From Tieghemiomyces parasiticus (taxonomy: Eukaryota > Kickxellomycota > Dimargaritomycetes > Dimargaritales > Dimargaritaceae): DNA of 43,398 bases. Of this stretch, positions 10,950 to 21,221 are shown one piece after another (within the stretch, counting starts at the first letter, position 1; each line of letters opens with the position of its first letter). The position numbers and the translations under genes were made by a program. The stretch lies in assembly GCA_027575765.1 (NCBI GenBank), contig JANBPT010000335.1, forward strand, positions 1 through 43,398. The letters are read 5' to 3'. The notes beneath the pieces were generated by a model. The model was given only the letters and a program-made list of their open reading frames with translations. It was not told where the DNA came from and ran no database searches.

Positions 10950-13595
10950 ATGGACGACTACAACTCCCAGCGCCGCAAGCGCCTGGAGCGCGTGGAGGCC
11001 ATGAAGCGACGGGTGTTCGAGCACGATTCACCCACACCTACCTCGGCCACCGTCGACCCGGTGCGCCATATCACCTCCCGGATTCCATCGACGAACTTTG
11101 ATACGACCCCTAACGCCCGCCCCATATTAAAACCCCGCACTGAAAGTGACCCGCCGGCCCGGGACGCCCCCACGCGGGATCCCGTGGCCCGATTGGGTCG
11201 GCCCGGCTCGGGAGTACCGGCAACCCAGCCGGATAGACCTTACAACCTACGCCCTCGCGGCCGTTCGGTCGCCACCAACCCCGCGACCCGCCCGAACGCC
11301 GACGACCCTCCGGCCCGGCCCACAGGAGGGACTCGCCGGCCCTCGTCACCACCCCCACCAGCTACAACCCACGACGATCATCCCACCACAACTTATCACG
11401 AAGGTCCAAATGCATCGACACGGCAGCCTAAAGTATTCCGCACGCGGGCCTTCCACCATGCCTTACAAGGTGGTCTCAACGGAACGACCCATACCTCCAG
11501 CCCAGCGCCCCGCATGTTCCGTGGCGCTGCCCACGGCGCAGTCTTTGGCAAGATCCAGCCCCCGGTTGATCCCATGGCCCATCCCACCCGCCAGCCCGGC
11601 GACGTTGAAGGTGCGAGTCGTGCCGTAGGCCCCACCAGCGTTGCTAAACCGCCACGGCCGATGACCTATCATGGCGGCAGTAGTAACGCTAGATTCGGGG
11701 AACCCCATTCAATCACACCCGTCCGCCCGCCCCCGACGGCGGAGCCCGAATTTGAACCCGAGCAACCCACTCCGGCCGCCATCCGACCGAATCAAAACCC
11801 CCAAAAGGCCCTCCTGCTCTCGACCCTGATGGAACAAGCCACACCGGACTCGACCCCACAACGCCTCGCCGATCCGCCCGCAACCGCCCACTGCCCAAGC
11901 AACCCCAACAACACCGCGGCTCTGCAGCAGACCCCGGCCCCGCCCACAGCGGACACGCTCCGTACCGCCGCCCACGTTGTCACGTCAGCCACGCTCACCC
12001 GTCAGCACATTGAAGAGAAGCGCAAGAAACGCGAACTGCTGCTCCAGAAGCGGTTGCTGCGTGAGGGTAAGCTGGATACTCTGGGCCATGTCGCTGACAA
12101 GGTCGACATGTCTCCGTGTCCAGTAGAAACCCGTAAGCGAAACCGGTCCCCGGCGCCCTCCCCTTCCGGCCCGGCCCCGGCCCCGCGGTACCGGGTGGGC
12201 GTCCCCAGCGGCCTAACGCCAGCGCCAGCTGCTGATCCAGCAGTGGACCAACTGGCCCGCCGTGTCGGCGCTCATCTCCACCTCGGCGCCCCGCCCCACT
12301 CTTCATCTTCACTACGGCGGGCCGTGCCGCTGCCGACTCAACAGCAGCCGCAACCACAACCGCGACCGGCTGCCGGTACCTTGGGTCCCGCCAGCTATCG
12401 TCCTGGTATTCCCAATGGAGAACGGGGTGGTGGGGTTGGAGTGGTCCGGCGTGACTCGGCCGCTGACCTCCGCGCGCCGGACGCGCCCAAGGGTTTCGGT
12501 CCGAACCCTGGTGACCACCCAGCCTTCCCTACTGACCCAGTCTACCTCCACCAACGCCGCCACCCTCAAGCCCAGCCCGACCTACCTTGCCCCGACTTTT
12601 TCGATGAAGGCATGTCCTTCCTCGACGAGCCCAGCAAGGACTTTTTCGAACGGTCTACGATGCTTGACCTTCTTGATCCACTACCTACGCGCATGAACCC
12701 GACCGATTACGACAAGCAAATCTACTACAATTACGTCAAACGTACCAACGCCCAGGTGGCCCGCAAACAGGCCCCCCGGCTCATTGACCCGCCCGACCTG
12801 TCCATGGAGCTCCATGAGGGGCCCTCAATTGACATGGACCAGTACGGGTACTTGGATTTTATTACCAATTTACCCCCAGGGGTACCAACCCCGCCAGAGG
12901 TGGAAGAGGCCAGCGGTACTGGCCGTCTGGGTCCCACGGGCGCCGAGCAGGACCGTCCAGATTTGGCTTCCCCATCCCGACCTTCGCCGACCGTGCGGTC
13001 ACCAGTCGCTTCCCCGCCGGCCCAGATAATTCCGGCGCATCTCACCGGCATGACCAACCACCAGTCCTCCGACCGAGCGGAGACGGAAACCGCCGCGGAC
13101 CACGCTCGGGACACCACCGCTAGCCACACCCTTACCGTTCGGCAACGGTCGGCCCTAAACCTCCTCTCCCGCGCCACGGCCCGGTCCTCCACCTCGGCCG
13201 ACCCGAAACCGTCCCCGTTTGGCAGTCTCGGCCGCAGTGGCCGGTTCGACATTTCCGAATCCCGGCGCCGGGAAATGGAATCTGTGAAGGCTCGTCTCTC
13301 GGGTCCCCTCACTCCCCTTACCAAGGTGTCCGGTACGTACCGCCTAACGTCCCAATCGATGACCTCGTCCTCGTTATCGGCCACCGTCGCGGCCGCCGCT
13401 ACCGATGCGCCCCGTCGGTCCGCCTCACGGGCCCGCCTGCCTTTACCACCGTTTGAATGTCTCAATGGGCCAGCGAGTCAACTGGACGGCGATAAGGTGA
13501 CTCGGCTCAAGGAGGAGAACGAGGCTCTGTTGCAGCGCTGCCGCGAATATGAAAAGGCCATTGGGAATATGGCCGGATCTGGTTCTAGGTCCTAG
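10950..13595 (+). CDS. Uncharacterised 881-residue, mostly disordered, Pro/Arg-rich protein with a C-terminal coiled coil
   Basis: I do not recognise a family. The start is supported by an ideal context (gccATGG) and a clear leader; it is a single exon. The N-terminal 20 residues are basic and helical-looking (RRKRLERVEAMKRR). Most of residues 30-340 is Pro/Thr/Arg-rich and low in complexity. A second charged helix lies at about 349-386 (HIEEKRKKRELLLQKRLLRE). Residues 540-660 hold the most protein-like segment, with acidic, aromatic-rich stretches (FLDEPSKDFFERSTMLDLL, DKQIYYNYVKR, DMDQYGYLDF). The last 35 residues form a short leucine-zipper-like coil (RLKEENEALLQRCREYEKA). This layout suits a scaffold or cytoskeletal/spindle adaptor, but that is speculation. 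No signal peptide or membrane segment is seen. Confidence 0.8.
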   Translation: MDDYNSQRRKRLERVEAMKRRVFEHDSPTPTSATVDPVRHITSRIPSTNFDTTPNARPILKPRTESDPPARDAPTRDPVARLGRPGSGVPATQPDRPYNLRPRGRSVATNPATRPNADDPPARPTGGTRRPSSPPPPATTHDDHPTTTYHEGPNASTRQPKVFRTRAFHHALQGGLNGTTHTSSPAPRMFRGAAHGAVFGKIQPPVDPMAHPTRQPGDVEGASRAVGPTSVAKPPRPMTYHGGSSNARFGEPHSITPVRPPPTAEPEFEPEQPTPAAIRPNQNPQKALLLSTLMEQATPDSTPQRLADPPATAHCPSNPNNTAALQQTPAPPTADTLRTAAHVVTSATLTRQHIEEKRKKRELLLQKRLLREGKLDTLGHVADKVDMSPCPVETRKRNRSPAPSPSGPAPAPRYRVGVPSGLTPAPAADPAVDQLARRVGAHLHLGAPPHSSSSLRRAVPLPTQQQPQPQPRPAAGTLGPASYRPGIPNGERGGGVGVVRRDSAADLRAPDAPKGFGPNPGDHPAFPTDPVYLHQRRHPQAQPDLPCPDFFDEGMSFLDEPSKDFFERSTMLDLLDPLPTRMNPTDYDKQIYYNYVKRTNAQVARKQAPRLIDPPDLSMELHEGPSIDMDQYGYLDFITNLPPGVPTPPEVEEASGTGRLGPTGAEQDRPDLASPSRPSPTVRSPVASPPAQIIPAHLTGMTNHQSSDRAETETAADHARDTTASHTLTVRQRSALNLLSRATARSSTSADPKPSPFGSLGRSGRFDISESRRREMESVKARLSGPLTPLTKVSGTYRLTSQSMTSSSLSATVAAAATDAPRRSASRARLPLPPFECLNGPASQLDGDKVTRLKEENEALLQRCREYEKAIGNMAGSGSRS

Positions 13596-15198
13596 ATAAT
13601 CGAGTGAACACCGTCGGTTTCCCAAGGCCACCCCTCCCCCTCCATCTCACTTTCTTCAATTGGATAACTCTGACCCTTGGGTTTCCCTGTCTATGTTTTT
13701 CCTACAGGTTTAACGGGCCACACACACACACACACACATGCCTCCACCTCCCTCTTCCTACCTACGCTGTACTTTCAAGATCTCACCCTCTCTTTACCCC
13801 GCGTTTTCTAATACATTGCTGGTTTTCGCCACACTTGCTCTAACCCTTCGGCACACAGGACATCTCGCTCTGCATTGCCATTATTTTGTCACCCTTACTA
13901 TTTCCCCCTCTCGAGTGTCAGCCTAAAGAAACCACCGATGCTCCTCTAGGAACGAAGACAGATTAGCTTGCAGGACCACTGCTTAGACCAGCCACGCCGG
14001 ATTGTCTACAAGGGAGTGATGGCGGCTCATATTTACACTAAAATACGGAGGACTGGAGCTGGACAATTGACGACTGCTCTCCTCCCTCATACGATTATCA
14101 GTATTCCCCAAACTCTCTGGGCCGTGGCCACTGGGGCATACCAAGTGGCGCGGGTACTGGGAGGGGGACATTGGTACCACCCGTATAACCAAGGGATTTT
14201 TTTCGCACCAATCCGGTGGCATGAATGAGGCCTACTCGGCTACCCCGTTGCCCCACCGGCGGCTTTAATTATTTCGCAGTGACATCGAGGTTACCTCCTT
14301 CCCCCCCCCACCCTCTCATCCTCACTATCCGCCTTCACCGCGTGTCTCAAGATAGCTACCCCAACTATAAAGGCACATGCCGACCCCCCGCCAGTGCTAG
14401 CCTTCATAGCCTTGTTCAAAATAGTTATCCACGTTCCTTATATTTATTTTTAAATAAACCTTTTATAAGCCCCACCCTGTCCGTTATGGACAGCCACGCG
14501 CTAAACGTTGCCTGCTTATCGGATGTGTCGTGCTGTTCGGCATCCCGGTTTGCCACAGCACCACTGGGCTCCACCAGCTACTAGGGTTAGTGACGAACCG
14601 CGGTCTGAATCCCCTCGGACCTGAAGACCGCTAACAGATAGGCGAAACCAATCATGCTTGGCGTCAGAAAGTGAGAGATAACAAAAGCAGAATGGTCTCC
14701 AAGGTAAGTCGATTCAATTGACGCCCTATCTTTTGCTATACAGTTGCCGTTTTTTGGGGGGATAGTAGAGGAAGGTGGGATAGCGTTTCGTCTTACCGGA
14801 TATATTCCGCACCTTCATCTTTGCGTGACTACCTTCGCTGAAGGCTACGCTCGACCGGCGAGGTCGACAAGGCTTGCTTCACCTCCTATTGCTCCCCTAA
14901 TTAGATCACCACTGGGCGTTGAGTAATACTTTTTAATTTATCTAATCTAAGCCCATTACTCCATTCCGCTATAAATTCCATTACCGTCCATACAGGCGGC
15001 CAGAGCGGTCAAGGCGGACCCGAGTACCTTCCGGGCTAGTCAGAAGGATGCACGGCTAACTGTACTTGGGACCATCATGCCGATACTTCGAACATTGTCC
15101 CAGGCAGGGTTCATGAAAGTTTACATCATCAATGTGTTTCTTGGATATGGCCTCTCCATCACTGGAGGGAAAGTGCCCGATATATCTGGCGGCCAGTA
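13596..15198. other. Intergenic region with a (CA)n tract
   Basis: The first several hundred bases after the stop are C/T-rich. Further on there are short open frames (for example 13968-14228) without recognisable motifs, and an intron-like stretch (GTAAGTC at 14704, ...CTATACAG at about 14742) that I cannot attach to any convincing exon. Nothing here is called as a gene. Confidence 0.35.
13719..13738. repeat. (CA)10 microsatellite
   Basis: Ten uninterrupted CA dinucleotides about 125 bases downstream of the stop codon of the disordered-protein gene, probably in its 3' untranslated region. Confidence 0.9.
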
Positions 15199-15435
15199 AT
15201 GTCAATTAGCCCTCAACTCGCTGAGACTATTGCGATCATCCGGCCGAAACCCGAGTCATATTACGCCCAACAGCTGGTCACATCGGTGCGCGAACTGCCT
15301 GACTACGACCTCCAGCTATCCGCTCCCCCGTTTTTGTTTTTCGAAATCCGCCAGAGCAACAGTGAATTCCTAGGGCAATTGTCTCACTACCTTTCTCGTG
15401 GCCAGTTCCTCATTGCTTTCTGGGGGGGCGGATAA
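15199..15435 (+). pseudogene. Nucleoside-diphosphate-kinase-like fragment
   Basis: An ATG-started frame of 78 codons reads TIAIIRPKPESYY near its start and FLGQLSHYLSRGQFLIAFW near its end. These resemble the first strand of NDP kinases (TLAIIKPDA type) and the FF-x2-L-x2-Y-M-x-SGP segment, at roughly the right distance apart. The frame then stops at a run of seven G (15421-15427), where a one-base slip would extend it. The catalytic-His part (NxxHGSD type) is not found downstream in any frame. I read this as a relic of an NDK-like or NDK-domain protein, not a functional kinase. The match is by eye and only moderate. Confidence 0.35.
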
Positions 15436-15439
15436 CTAG

Positions 15440-15996
15440 CATATTATCCCGCCTACCGTCCACCGATTGGCGGGTTTACAAGCCTGCGAGCAGGGTTTAG
15501 GCGGCCGTAGTTCCCGTATTGAACAGCTCCATTTCCAACTGTTCCTCCGGGTCGTTGCGCTCGGCCTGGACAAGGCCCTCTCAGAGTATCACACTCACCT
15601 TTCGTATACTATAACACCCTGGACAAGTATCAGGCGTATGTTCAAGCAAGGATAGCTGAGGAGCCTGATGACGACATCTGCCAGGAAGAAGTACAGATCG
15701 GGATGGTCGTGGCCCAGCGGCTTCAACGGAAGGAGGTTATCAAATACTTTGAACCACAACTGAATACGGATGATCACGATGCCGAGGCGGACTGTCAGAC
15801 CGTTGGCCAATGGCGGGGAAAATCGGATACCAAACCCTACACTGAGACCCTGCAAGGGTGCCGAACGATGATGCCCGATACTCAGCCATTCGATATCAAC
15901 GAAGCCGCCCAACCGGTGGCTCAGGAGTCAACACCACCCTTAAAGTGCAACTCAAAAATGTTGGCCAATAATTGTCCACCGCCCAATCCGGTGTAA
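15440..15996 (+). pseudogene. Two overlapping coding-like frames, possibly the rest of the broken NDK-like gene
   Basis: From about 15440 to 15655 one frame gives a helical-looking stretch (RIEQLHFQLFLRVVALGLDK). From about 15589 to 15996 the neighbouring frame continues with acidic, helical text (LDKYQAYVQARIAEEPDDD, MVVAQRLQRKEVIKYFEP) to a stop at 15994-15996. Together they look like one protein broken by a frameshift near 15600, but no splice-site pair fits. I recognise no domain. The pair ends about 200 bases from the convergent BUB3 gene. Confidence 0.3.
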
Positions 15997-16195
15997 GGTA
16001 GATACTGCCATAAGTATCCGAAAGCAACTAACATGTAAGGGACCTGTACTTCCCGCCCACGGACGCTTACATGTCGTTTAGTCTCGTGACGATGGTAGAA
16101 AGATCAATAAGGTGGGGGTCTTTATTATTAAAATGTCAGTCAAAATGAATAGACAGCACAATTACCGCCGATTCGGACCAAAGCCAATGTCTGAC

Positions 16196-17329
16196 CTAGG
16201 CCTTGGATTCCACCTTCTTGGGCTTGGCCTCCTCGGGTCCAATGGGGTGGATGTAGATGGCGTCCTCGGGATGATCTTTTTCGCCTTCGTCGAACGTATA
16301 GGATGAGGCGACGGCCAACAGCGACCCATTACAATTGAAGTCCAGGCTCGATACGGACGACGGATGACGCGGGTAAGACCGCAGCCGTTTCTTGTTGGCA
16401 CCGTCCCACGTGTACACCATGCCGTCGGAACCGCCGGACGCGAAGGTGCCGTAGGTTGGGTGAAACGCCAAGGCGTTGACCGGGTAGACCACGTCGACAC
16501 CTTCGGCCTGTCGCCGGTGGCACTTGAAAGCGTACTTATTAGCCTGGACGGCTGGGTCGGGGTCGATGAACTCGACGGCAATACGGCCCTCAATGGAGCT
16601 ACACACGTAGCCTTTGCCGTTGGGCATGCAGGACACACAGCGGGTCATGTACTTGAGGGAACTCTCGCGTCGCTGCAAGGTCTCCTTCATGTTGCGCAAG
16701 TCGTAGAGGTAGATGTGACGCTCCGCCATGGCCACTACCGCGATGTGACCGACAATATCCAGCGAAAATATCCGCTCGGGTTGCATGTACCGGCCGTATT
16801 GAGTGACCGGGTCGGTCACGCTACCAGGGGCCGGATCGGACTTGGCCCAGGCAGCAATCACGGTCGCGCTGCCATCGTTATCACCACTGCCGCCACTACC
16901 CACATCGATCCGGCCTACGGGCTGCACCGCCGTGGACCGCGGGTCCCAGATGCCCACGGTCTTGTCCCAGCTCCCGGTAACCGCCACCCCGTGCAGGTCG
17001 CTGTACCGGACGCACCGGACGGGACCCTCGTGGCTACCGAGCGTAACCTGGGTCCGAGTTTCCAGGTCCCACCCGCGAACCGCGGGATCTAGGCCTACGC
17101 TGAAGACCCGCTTGGGGTTACTACCCATGTAACAGGCGTCCAGAACGGCGGCAGACGTCTCGTACTTGCCCAGAAGCGCTGGTCGTTCCACATCGTAGAG
17201 GCGCAGCGTCGTGTCCCAAGACGTGGCCAACAGTCGCCCAGGTTCTGTCGGACTGAACCTGACAGTAGAGATGCCGTCGCTTGGCGCGTCCGGGAGCGTG
17301 TATTCCGCGCCCTTGGTGGTCTTGGACAT
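16196..17329 (-). CDS. BUB3: Bub3, WD40 mitotic checkpoint protein
   Basis: Bub3 is a seven-bladed WD40 propeller that binds GLEBS motifs of Bub1 and Mad3/BubR1 and phosphorylated MELT motifs of the kinetochore protein KNL1, acting in the spindle assembly checkpoint. This is a single exon of 377 residues (human 328). It begins with DGISTVRFSP and SWDTTLRLYDV, continues with VTGSWDKTVGIWDPR, and carries the family block RRESSLKYMTRCVS, GYVCSSIEGRIAVEFIDP and KYAFKCHR. It then has YPVNALAFHPTYGTFASGGSDG and HPEDAIYI near the C-terminus. About 45 extra residues rich in Gly, Ser and Asp (roughly 132-185) sit between the blade ending in IWDPR and the next blade; human Bub3 has only a short loop there. 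It is convergent with the broken gene ending at 15996. Confidence 0.96.
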   Translation of the reverse strand: MSKTTKGAEYTLPDAPSDGISTVRFSPTEPGRLLATSWDTTLRLYDVERPALLGKYETSAAVLDACYMGSNPKRVFSVGLDPAVRGWDLETRTQVTLGSHEGPVRCVRYSDLHGVAVTGSWDKTVGIWDPRSTAVQPVGRIDVGSGGSGDNDGSATVIAAWAKSDPAPGSVTDPVTQYGRYMQPERIFSLDIVGHIAVVAMAERHIYLYDLRNMKETLQRRESSLKYMTRCVSCMPNGKGYVCSSIEGRIAVEFIDPDPAVQANKYAFKCHRRQAEGVDVVYPVNALAFHPTYGTFASGGSDGMVYTWDGANKKRLRSYPRHPSSVSSLDFNCNGSLLAVASSYTFDEGEKDHPEDAIYIHPIGPEEAKPKKVESKA

Positions 17330-19133
17330 GGTTCCAGAATATATATATGGGGGTGTAGTAGACAGTAGATAAATCGGGGTGGATGTGAGAAATGCTGTGG
17401 GGGATGCTGTAGTGATCAGATGGCAATGTCGAAAATGAGGGCAGAGTTGGTGGAATGGAGAGTCAATGCGAACCCGACTTGATGCGCGCTATCAACCACC
17501 GTCCAGGACGACATTTTTTTTGCTGTGTATCGAGTTAGCGGGGGGTTTGGCATTTAGGACTTCGATTCAGGCTAGCTGTAGCGGAGGATATAGGTGTGGC
17601 CAAATTTAGCGGTTGAAGCTAGCTACAGTACATATTATCACGTGATATAATCTATCTTTTATAATCCCCTTTGCTTCCTACCATTGCTGCGATACCCTGT
17701 AGTGGACCTTAATAAATAGTTACACCAAGGTCCGAACGTTATGTGCTAGCCCTGGGAAGTACAGGCGCCCGATTTGAAGACAGTACATGTTAGTTATTGG
17801 GTCTAAACCTTTGACAGTAGCGGCACAGCGGACAGATGTGAAAGGGGGCAGCGTGACACCCCTGCGGTGACATATGGGTAATTATCAGGAGGGAAATGCC
17901 CAAGTATTCGCCCTGGTTTAGCAGTCGTCTCATTCGACAAACAGGCATTCGGTCACTACAGCCAGCTGACAGCCACGATGATTCGCACTGTGCAGCGGGT
18001 ACCAGGTTCCTTTGTAATGTATGGTGTAGACGTGCATGGGTATCGAGACCATCCAAACGGTTTGTGTTTTTCCAGGCACGACGCCACAGGATCCGACTGC
18101 TCGGCACGTGGGCAGTTTCAGTCACGCGGACCTGATTGTAGTGCCCAGTTAATGCCTATGTGGAAACACGAGTGCAGTGGCTTGTCAACTTACGGGGCAG
18201 TTCCTGAAGGGCCGTGACTTTGGTTGGGCCCCCTGCTAATGCCGGAGGACTGCCAGGCCTTGTCGAATGGATCGCGCTGGAGAGTTGGAGATGTGAGGGT
18301 AGAGATAGCTGGTTGGTCTACCGTATGGGGGGATGTGGAAAGGGAAGGCGTCAATCACTTCGACCCTGGGCTTAGCCGTCAACCTCTGACGGAGTCCCGA
18401 CCCTGGGCCGCCTCACCACTGCCGACTGGCCTCCTCCAGTCCAGCTGGGCCTTGCGCTGCCCCCTCCCGACACTCGTCATTAAGAATAGCTATGCGTTGG
18501 GTCCCTTAACCTGATGATCTGCCGCCCCGCCATCGTATGCTTGTGTGAGTGGATGCACACCTCCCCAATCCTCCATGTGCTCCGCCTTTTCTGGCCCGTC
18601 GGAGTCACAACAGTGGGAGACTCAGCCACTGACAATGCCATGGTGAATAACCACTAACTACTCCCGACCTTCCACTTTGAGACCCAATCCCCCCCGTGTT
18701 TATATTTATTACTTTTCTGTCACTTGTTCTCCTTACAAGACAGCCAACTTACCCTCCCTCCTCCGGCGACCTACCAGATTCACACCTTCTACTCCGACAC
18801 CATTGGAAGGTTGGCCTAGCTCCATCCCTTTACCCACGTATATATGCCCAAATACGGCCCGGCACATTTCCAGTCCAGCCTTCCAGTGTCGCATCTTTTC
18901 TGCATTTACTCTTGCAGTATCTTCGTTGCTGCCGTCTTTCCGATACCCCCATCTTCCGTCGGCCCAGTGCAACGGAGTTTTGACAACCCGAGGCCGCTCG
19001 CCCGACTCAGCGACGTCGCCTTGACTTCCTGGCCCTAGTGACCAACCCTTTGCATCACGGCCCATTCTCGATCTACTGGTCTCTATTTCCTCGCATCGGT
19101 ACGTCGGTCACCACCTCCATTCACTTATCCAAC
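17330..19133. other. Intergenic region between BUB3 and RNASEH2A-like genes (divergent promoters)
   Basis: Both neighbours point away from this stretch, so it should contain two promoters. The BUB3 side has an ATATATATAT tract only about ten bases upstream of its start. The other side becomes strongly C/T-rich from about 18650 to the RNase H2 start. In the middle there is one short ATG-started frame, listed separately. I see nothing else. Confidence 0.45.
17978..18217 (+). CDS. Doubtful small ORF with four spaced cysteines
   Basis: An ATG-started frame of 79 codons. Its four cysteines are evenly spaced, two of them in the repeated word DCSA (SDCSARGQ and PDCSAQL). There is no signal peptide, and another frame of similar length overlaps it, so it may be chance. 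I recognise no family and do not claim a function. Confidence 0.15.
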   Translation: MIRTVQRVPGSFVMYGVDVHGYRDHPNGLCFSRHDATGSDCSARGQFQSRGPDCSAQLMPMWKHECSGLSTYGAVPEGP

Positions 19134-20919
19134 ATGCTGGGCCAACTGCTCAGCCGTAAGCGGGAGTACGCGGTGCCGTCCGACCTGCATCCCCGCCAGC
19201 AAGGTAAGTACAAGCCAAGATGTCTCCGTGCTATCTACTATCGTGCCATGTAAACTCGTGGTGTGAAGCGGCCACGCATGGCGGGCTCTGCCGATGAACC
19301 ACACGCTGTTCCGTCGAATCAGCCTACTTTTGCAGCGGTTGTACTGACCCATACCCATTTGGCCCTACAACCCCGCCTCCAAATACATACCCTCCGTTTG
19401 CCAGCCCTGTGTGACCTGGGCCTGCCGCTCCAAGAACCTCTCACAGCGTCCTGGACCCACCACTCACCTCTCCCACGGGAATGCAAACGGGATCCCACCT
19501 CAACTACTCCCGGCCCCGGCGTTCCCTTTATCCTGGGCGTCGATGAGGCCGGCCGCGGGCCCGTCCTGGGACCTATGGTCTATAGCGTCTGCTACGGCCT
19601 CGCGGCCGAACGTGACGCGATCGGCCGCTTGGGATTTGATGATTCCAAGGTGCTCACCGAAGCCCGGCGTGACGAACTGTTCGATCTACTGCAGACAGCT
19701 GAGGAGCAGCGTCGCATAGGGTGGGCGGTGAGGGTCCTGTCCCCACAAGACCTATCGTCGTGCATGCTACGCCGCGCCAAGTACAACTTGAACGCTATCG
19801 CCCATGATACCACCATCACGTTGATCCGGGAGACGTTAGGCCGCGGCATCAACGTCCGGGAGGTAAGCCACATTTTCCTTTTTTCTTCGTTGGCAAATGA
19901 AGTTCTGCCAAGGACGCTTGGCGTAGCTATTAGCGTTTTGATTTCGAACCGTGCCACCAGATCAGCTGCACATTTGCTGATGGCATCTATGCATTTGGTT
20001 ACCGCCCCTTCTCCCTTGATACTATCATCCAAAACTAGATATTCGTCGATACCGTGGGGCCACCCGAAAAGTATCAGGAGAAACTGACCCGGCTCTTCCC
20101 GGGCATTAAAATCGTTGTAGCCAAGAAGGCTGACAGCCTGTACCCCATTGTGAGCGCGGCCAGTATCTGCGCCAAGGTCGTCCGTGACGCCGTCCTGCGG
20201 CACTGGCGGTTCGTCGAGCTGGAGCCTCCGCTGTCTTACCACAGCGACGACTTCGAGGTCGAAAACGCCGTGGCTGTGCTCCCCGCGTCTGTTTGGTCTA
20301 CCGAATTCGGATCCGGTTACCCTAGCGACCCGGCCACTGTGCGGTGGCTAAAAGCCCACCTCGATAAAGTATTTGGTTTCCCTGGGATCATTCGTTTCAG
20401 CTGGATGACCTGTGCCAAGCTGCTAGAAAACGAGGGTGTGTCGGTCACTTGGTAAGTTCAGCTGGGGGAGGGGGATTCAAGGCTTACCTCTCGCACGAGG
20501 AATTTTCAGTATTACGTGGCGAGACGTGGTTGGCAAGCCGGTGGGGCTACCTATCCACCCTTGAATCGCTCACCCGCTCACCTCATACATGTCAATCACC
20601 ACCACACTTCCAACATGCTCAACCTTTCAGGCCTGAGGACGAGGAGGAGGTCGCTGTACCAGCCAAATCACGGTCCGGATACACTACTAAGGCCCAGCTA
20701 GCGAAGGCCCAGGCCGCCCTGGCCAAGGCCACCGCGGCTGCCGCCGTTGACCCTACCCGCTCCGTGTTTACCCGCGTCAACCACACCGACCTTCACGCAC
20801 GGAATACAATTACCGGCCGCAATACCTCAGCTAGCCCTGCCGTCCAGCGCTCCCGCCTGCGCAGCCGCGATTTTTTCACCTCCCGCGGGCTACAAACCAT
20901 CACGGCCGTGACGCTCTGA
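19134..20919 (+). CDS. RNASEH2A: Ribonuclease H2 catalytic subunit A
   Basis: RNase H2 cuts RNA in RNA:DNA hybrids and removes ribonucleotides misincorporated into DNA, in the nucleus. The model has four exons: 19134-19203, 19336-19862, 20039-20451 and 20631-20919, totalling 1299 nt and 432 residues. Each junction has a GTAAG donor and a pyrimidine-AG acceptor, and phases 1, 0 and 2 agree. The family motifs are [17 protein letters not shown] (first catalytic Asp and Glu), [31 protein letters not shown] at the start of exon 3 (third Asp), [19 protein letters not shown] (fourth Asp), FGSGYPSDP and [10 protein letters not shown]. The C-terminus [12 protein letters not shown] matches the human end. 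It is longer than human (299 aa) because of an N-terminal extension of about 80 residues and an Ala/Lys-rich stretch in exon 4. Exon 1 rests on splice-site logic; an unspliced start at ATG 19278 is the alternative. Confidence 0.9.
19204..19335 (+). other. Intron 1 of the RNASEH2A-like gene
   Basis: GTAAGT donor and a strong CTTTTGCAG acceptor, with phase 1 on both sides. This is the least certain of the three introns because exon 1 has no family-conserved residues. Confidence 0.6.
19863..20038 (+). other. Intron 2 of the RNASEH2A-like gene
   Basis: GTAAGC donor after the codons for GINVRE and an ACTAG acceptor just before IFVDTVG. It is required to restore the conserved catalytic Asp block in frame (phase 0). 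Confidence 0.88.
20452..20630 (+). other. Intron 3 of the RNASEH2A-like gene
   Basis: GTAAGT donor splits the Trp codon of VSVTW. The acceptor is CTTTCAG, preceded by a branch-like CTCAAC. Splicing gives VSVTWPEDEEE and leads to the conserved C-terminus (phase 2). Confidence 0.88.
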
Positions 20920-21221
20920 TGTCCATGCTTTCTGTTCTCCTTAACTCGCGTCGATAGTTTACTCTAATGTGTAAATTCCCACTTTTTTCCCCTACATAGA
21001 CGGTGCGACCGCTATGCGCTCATCGTCTGGCGCCATTTCCACCGGCCTAATAACAATCGGTACTCTTCCCTAATATGCCCCGCCCTAATAACAAAGACCG
21101 CATCGCCGTCTAGTATTGTCCTCTTTCTTTTATCTATACGTAATTAATGGTCCCTAAAGACCTTATAGTGGCAGTCAGCCCGCATACTACCAGCGTATGA
21201 TGGTGCCGCGCACGGGGTTCC
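20920..21221. other. Short convergent intergenic region
   Basis: Lies between the stops of the RNase H2 gene (plus) and the LAMTOR3-like gene (minus). It holds their 3' untranslated regions; I see no other feature. Confidence 0.5.

Noticed and set aside
13968..14228. 86-codon open frame in the intergenic region
   Set aside because: Non-ATG start, no motif, and an opposite-strand frame of similar length covers the same DNA.
14704..14742. Intron-like GTAAGT...ACAG stretch
   Set aside because: At 39 bases it is shorter than the other introns seen here, and neither flank can be extended into a recognisable exon.
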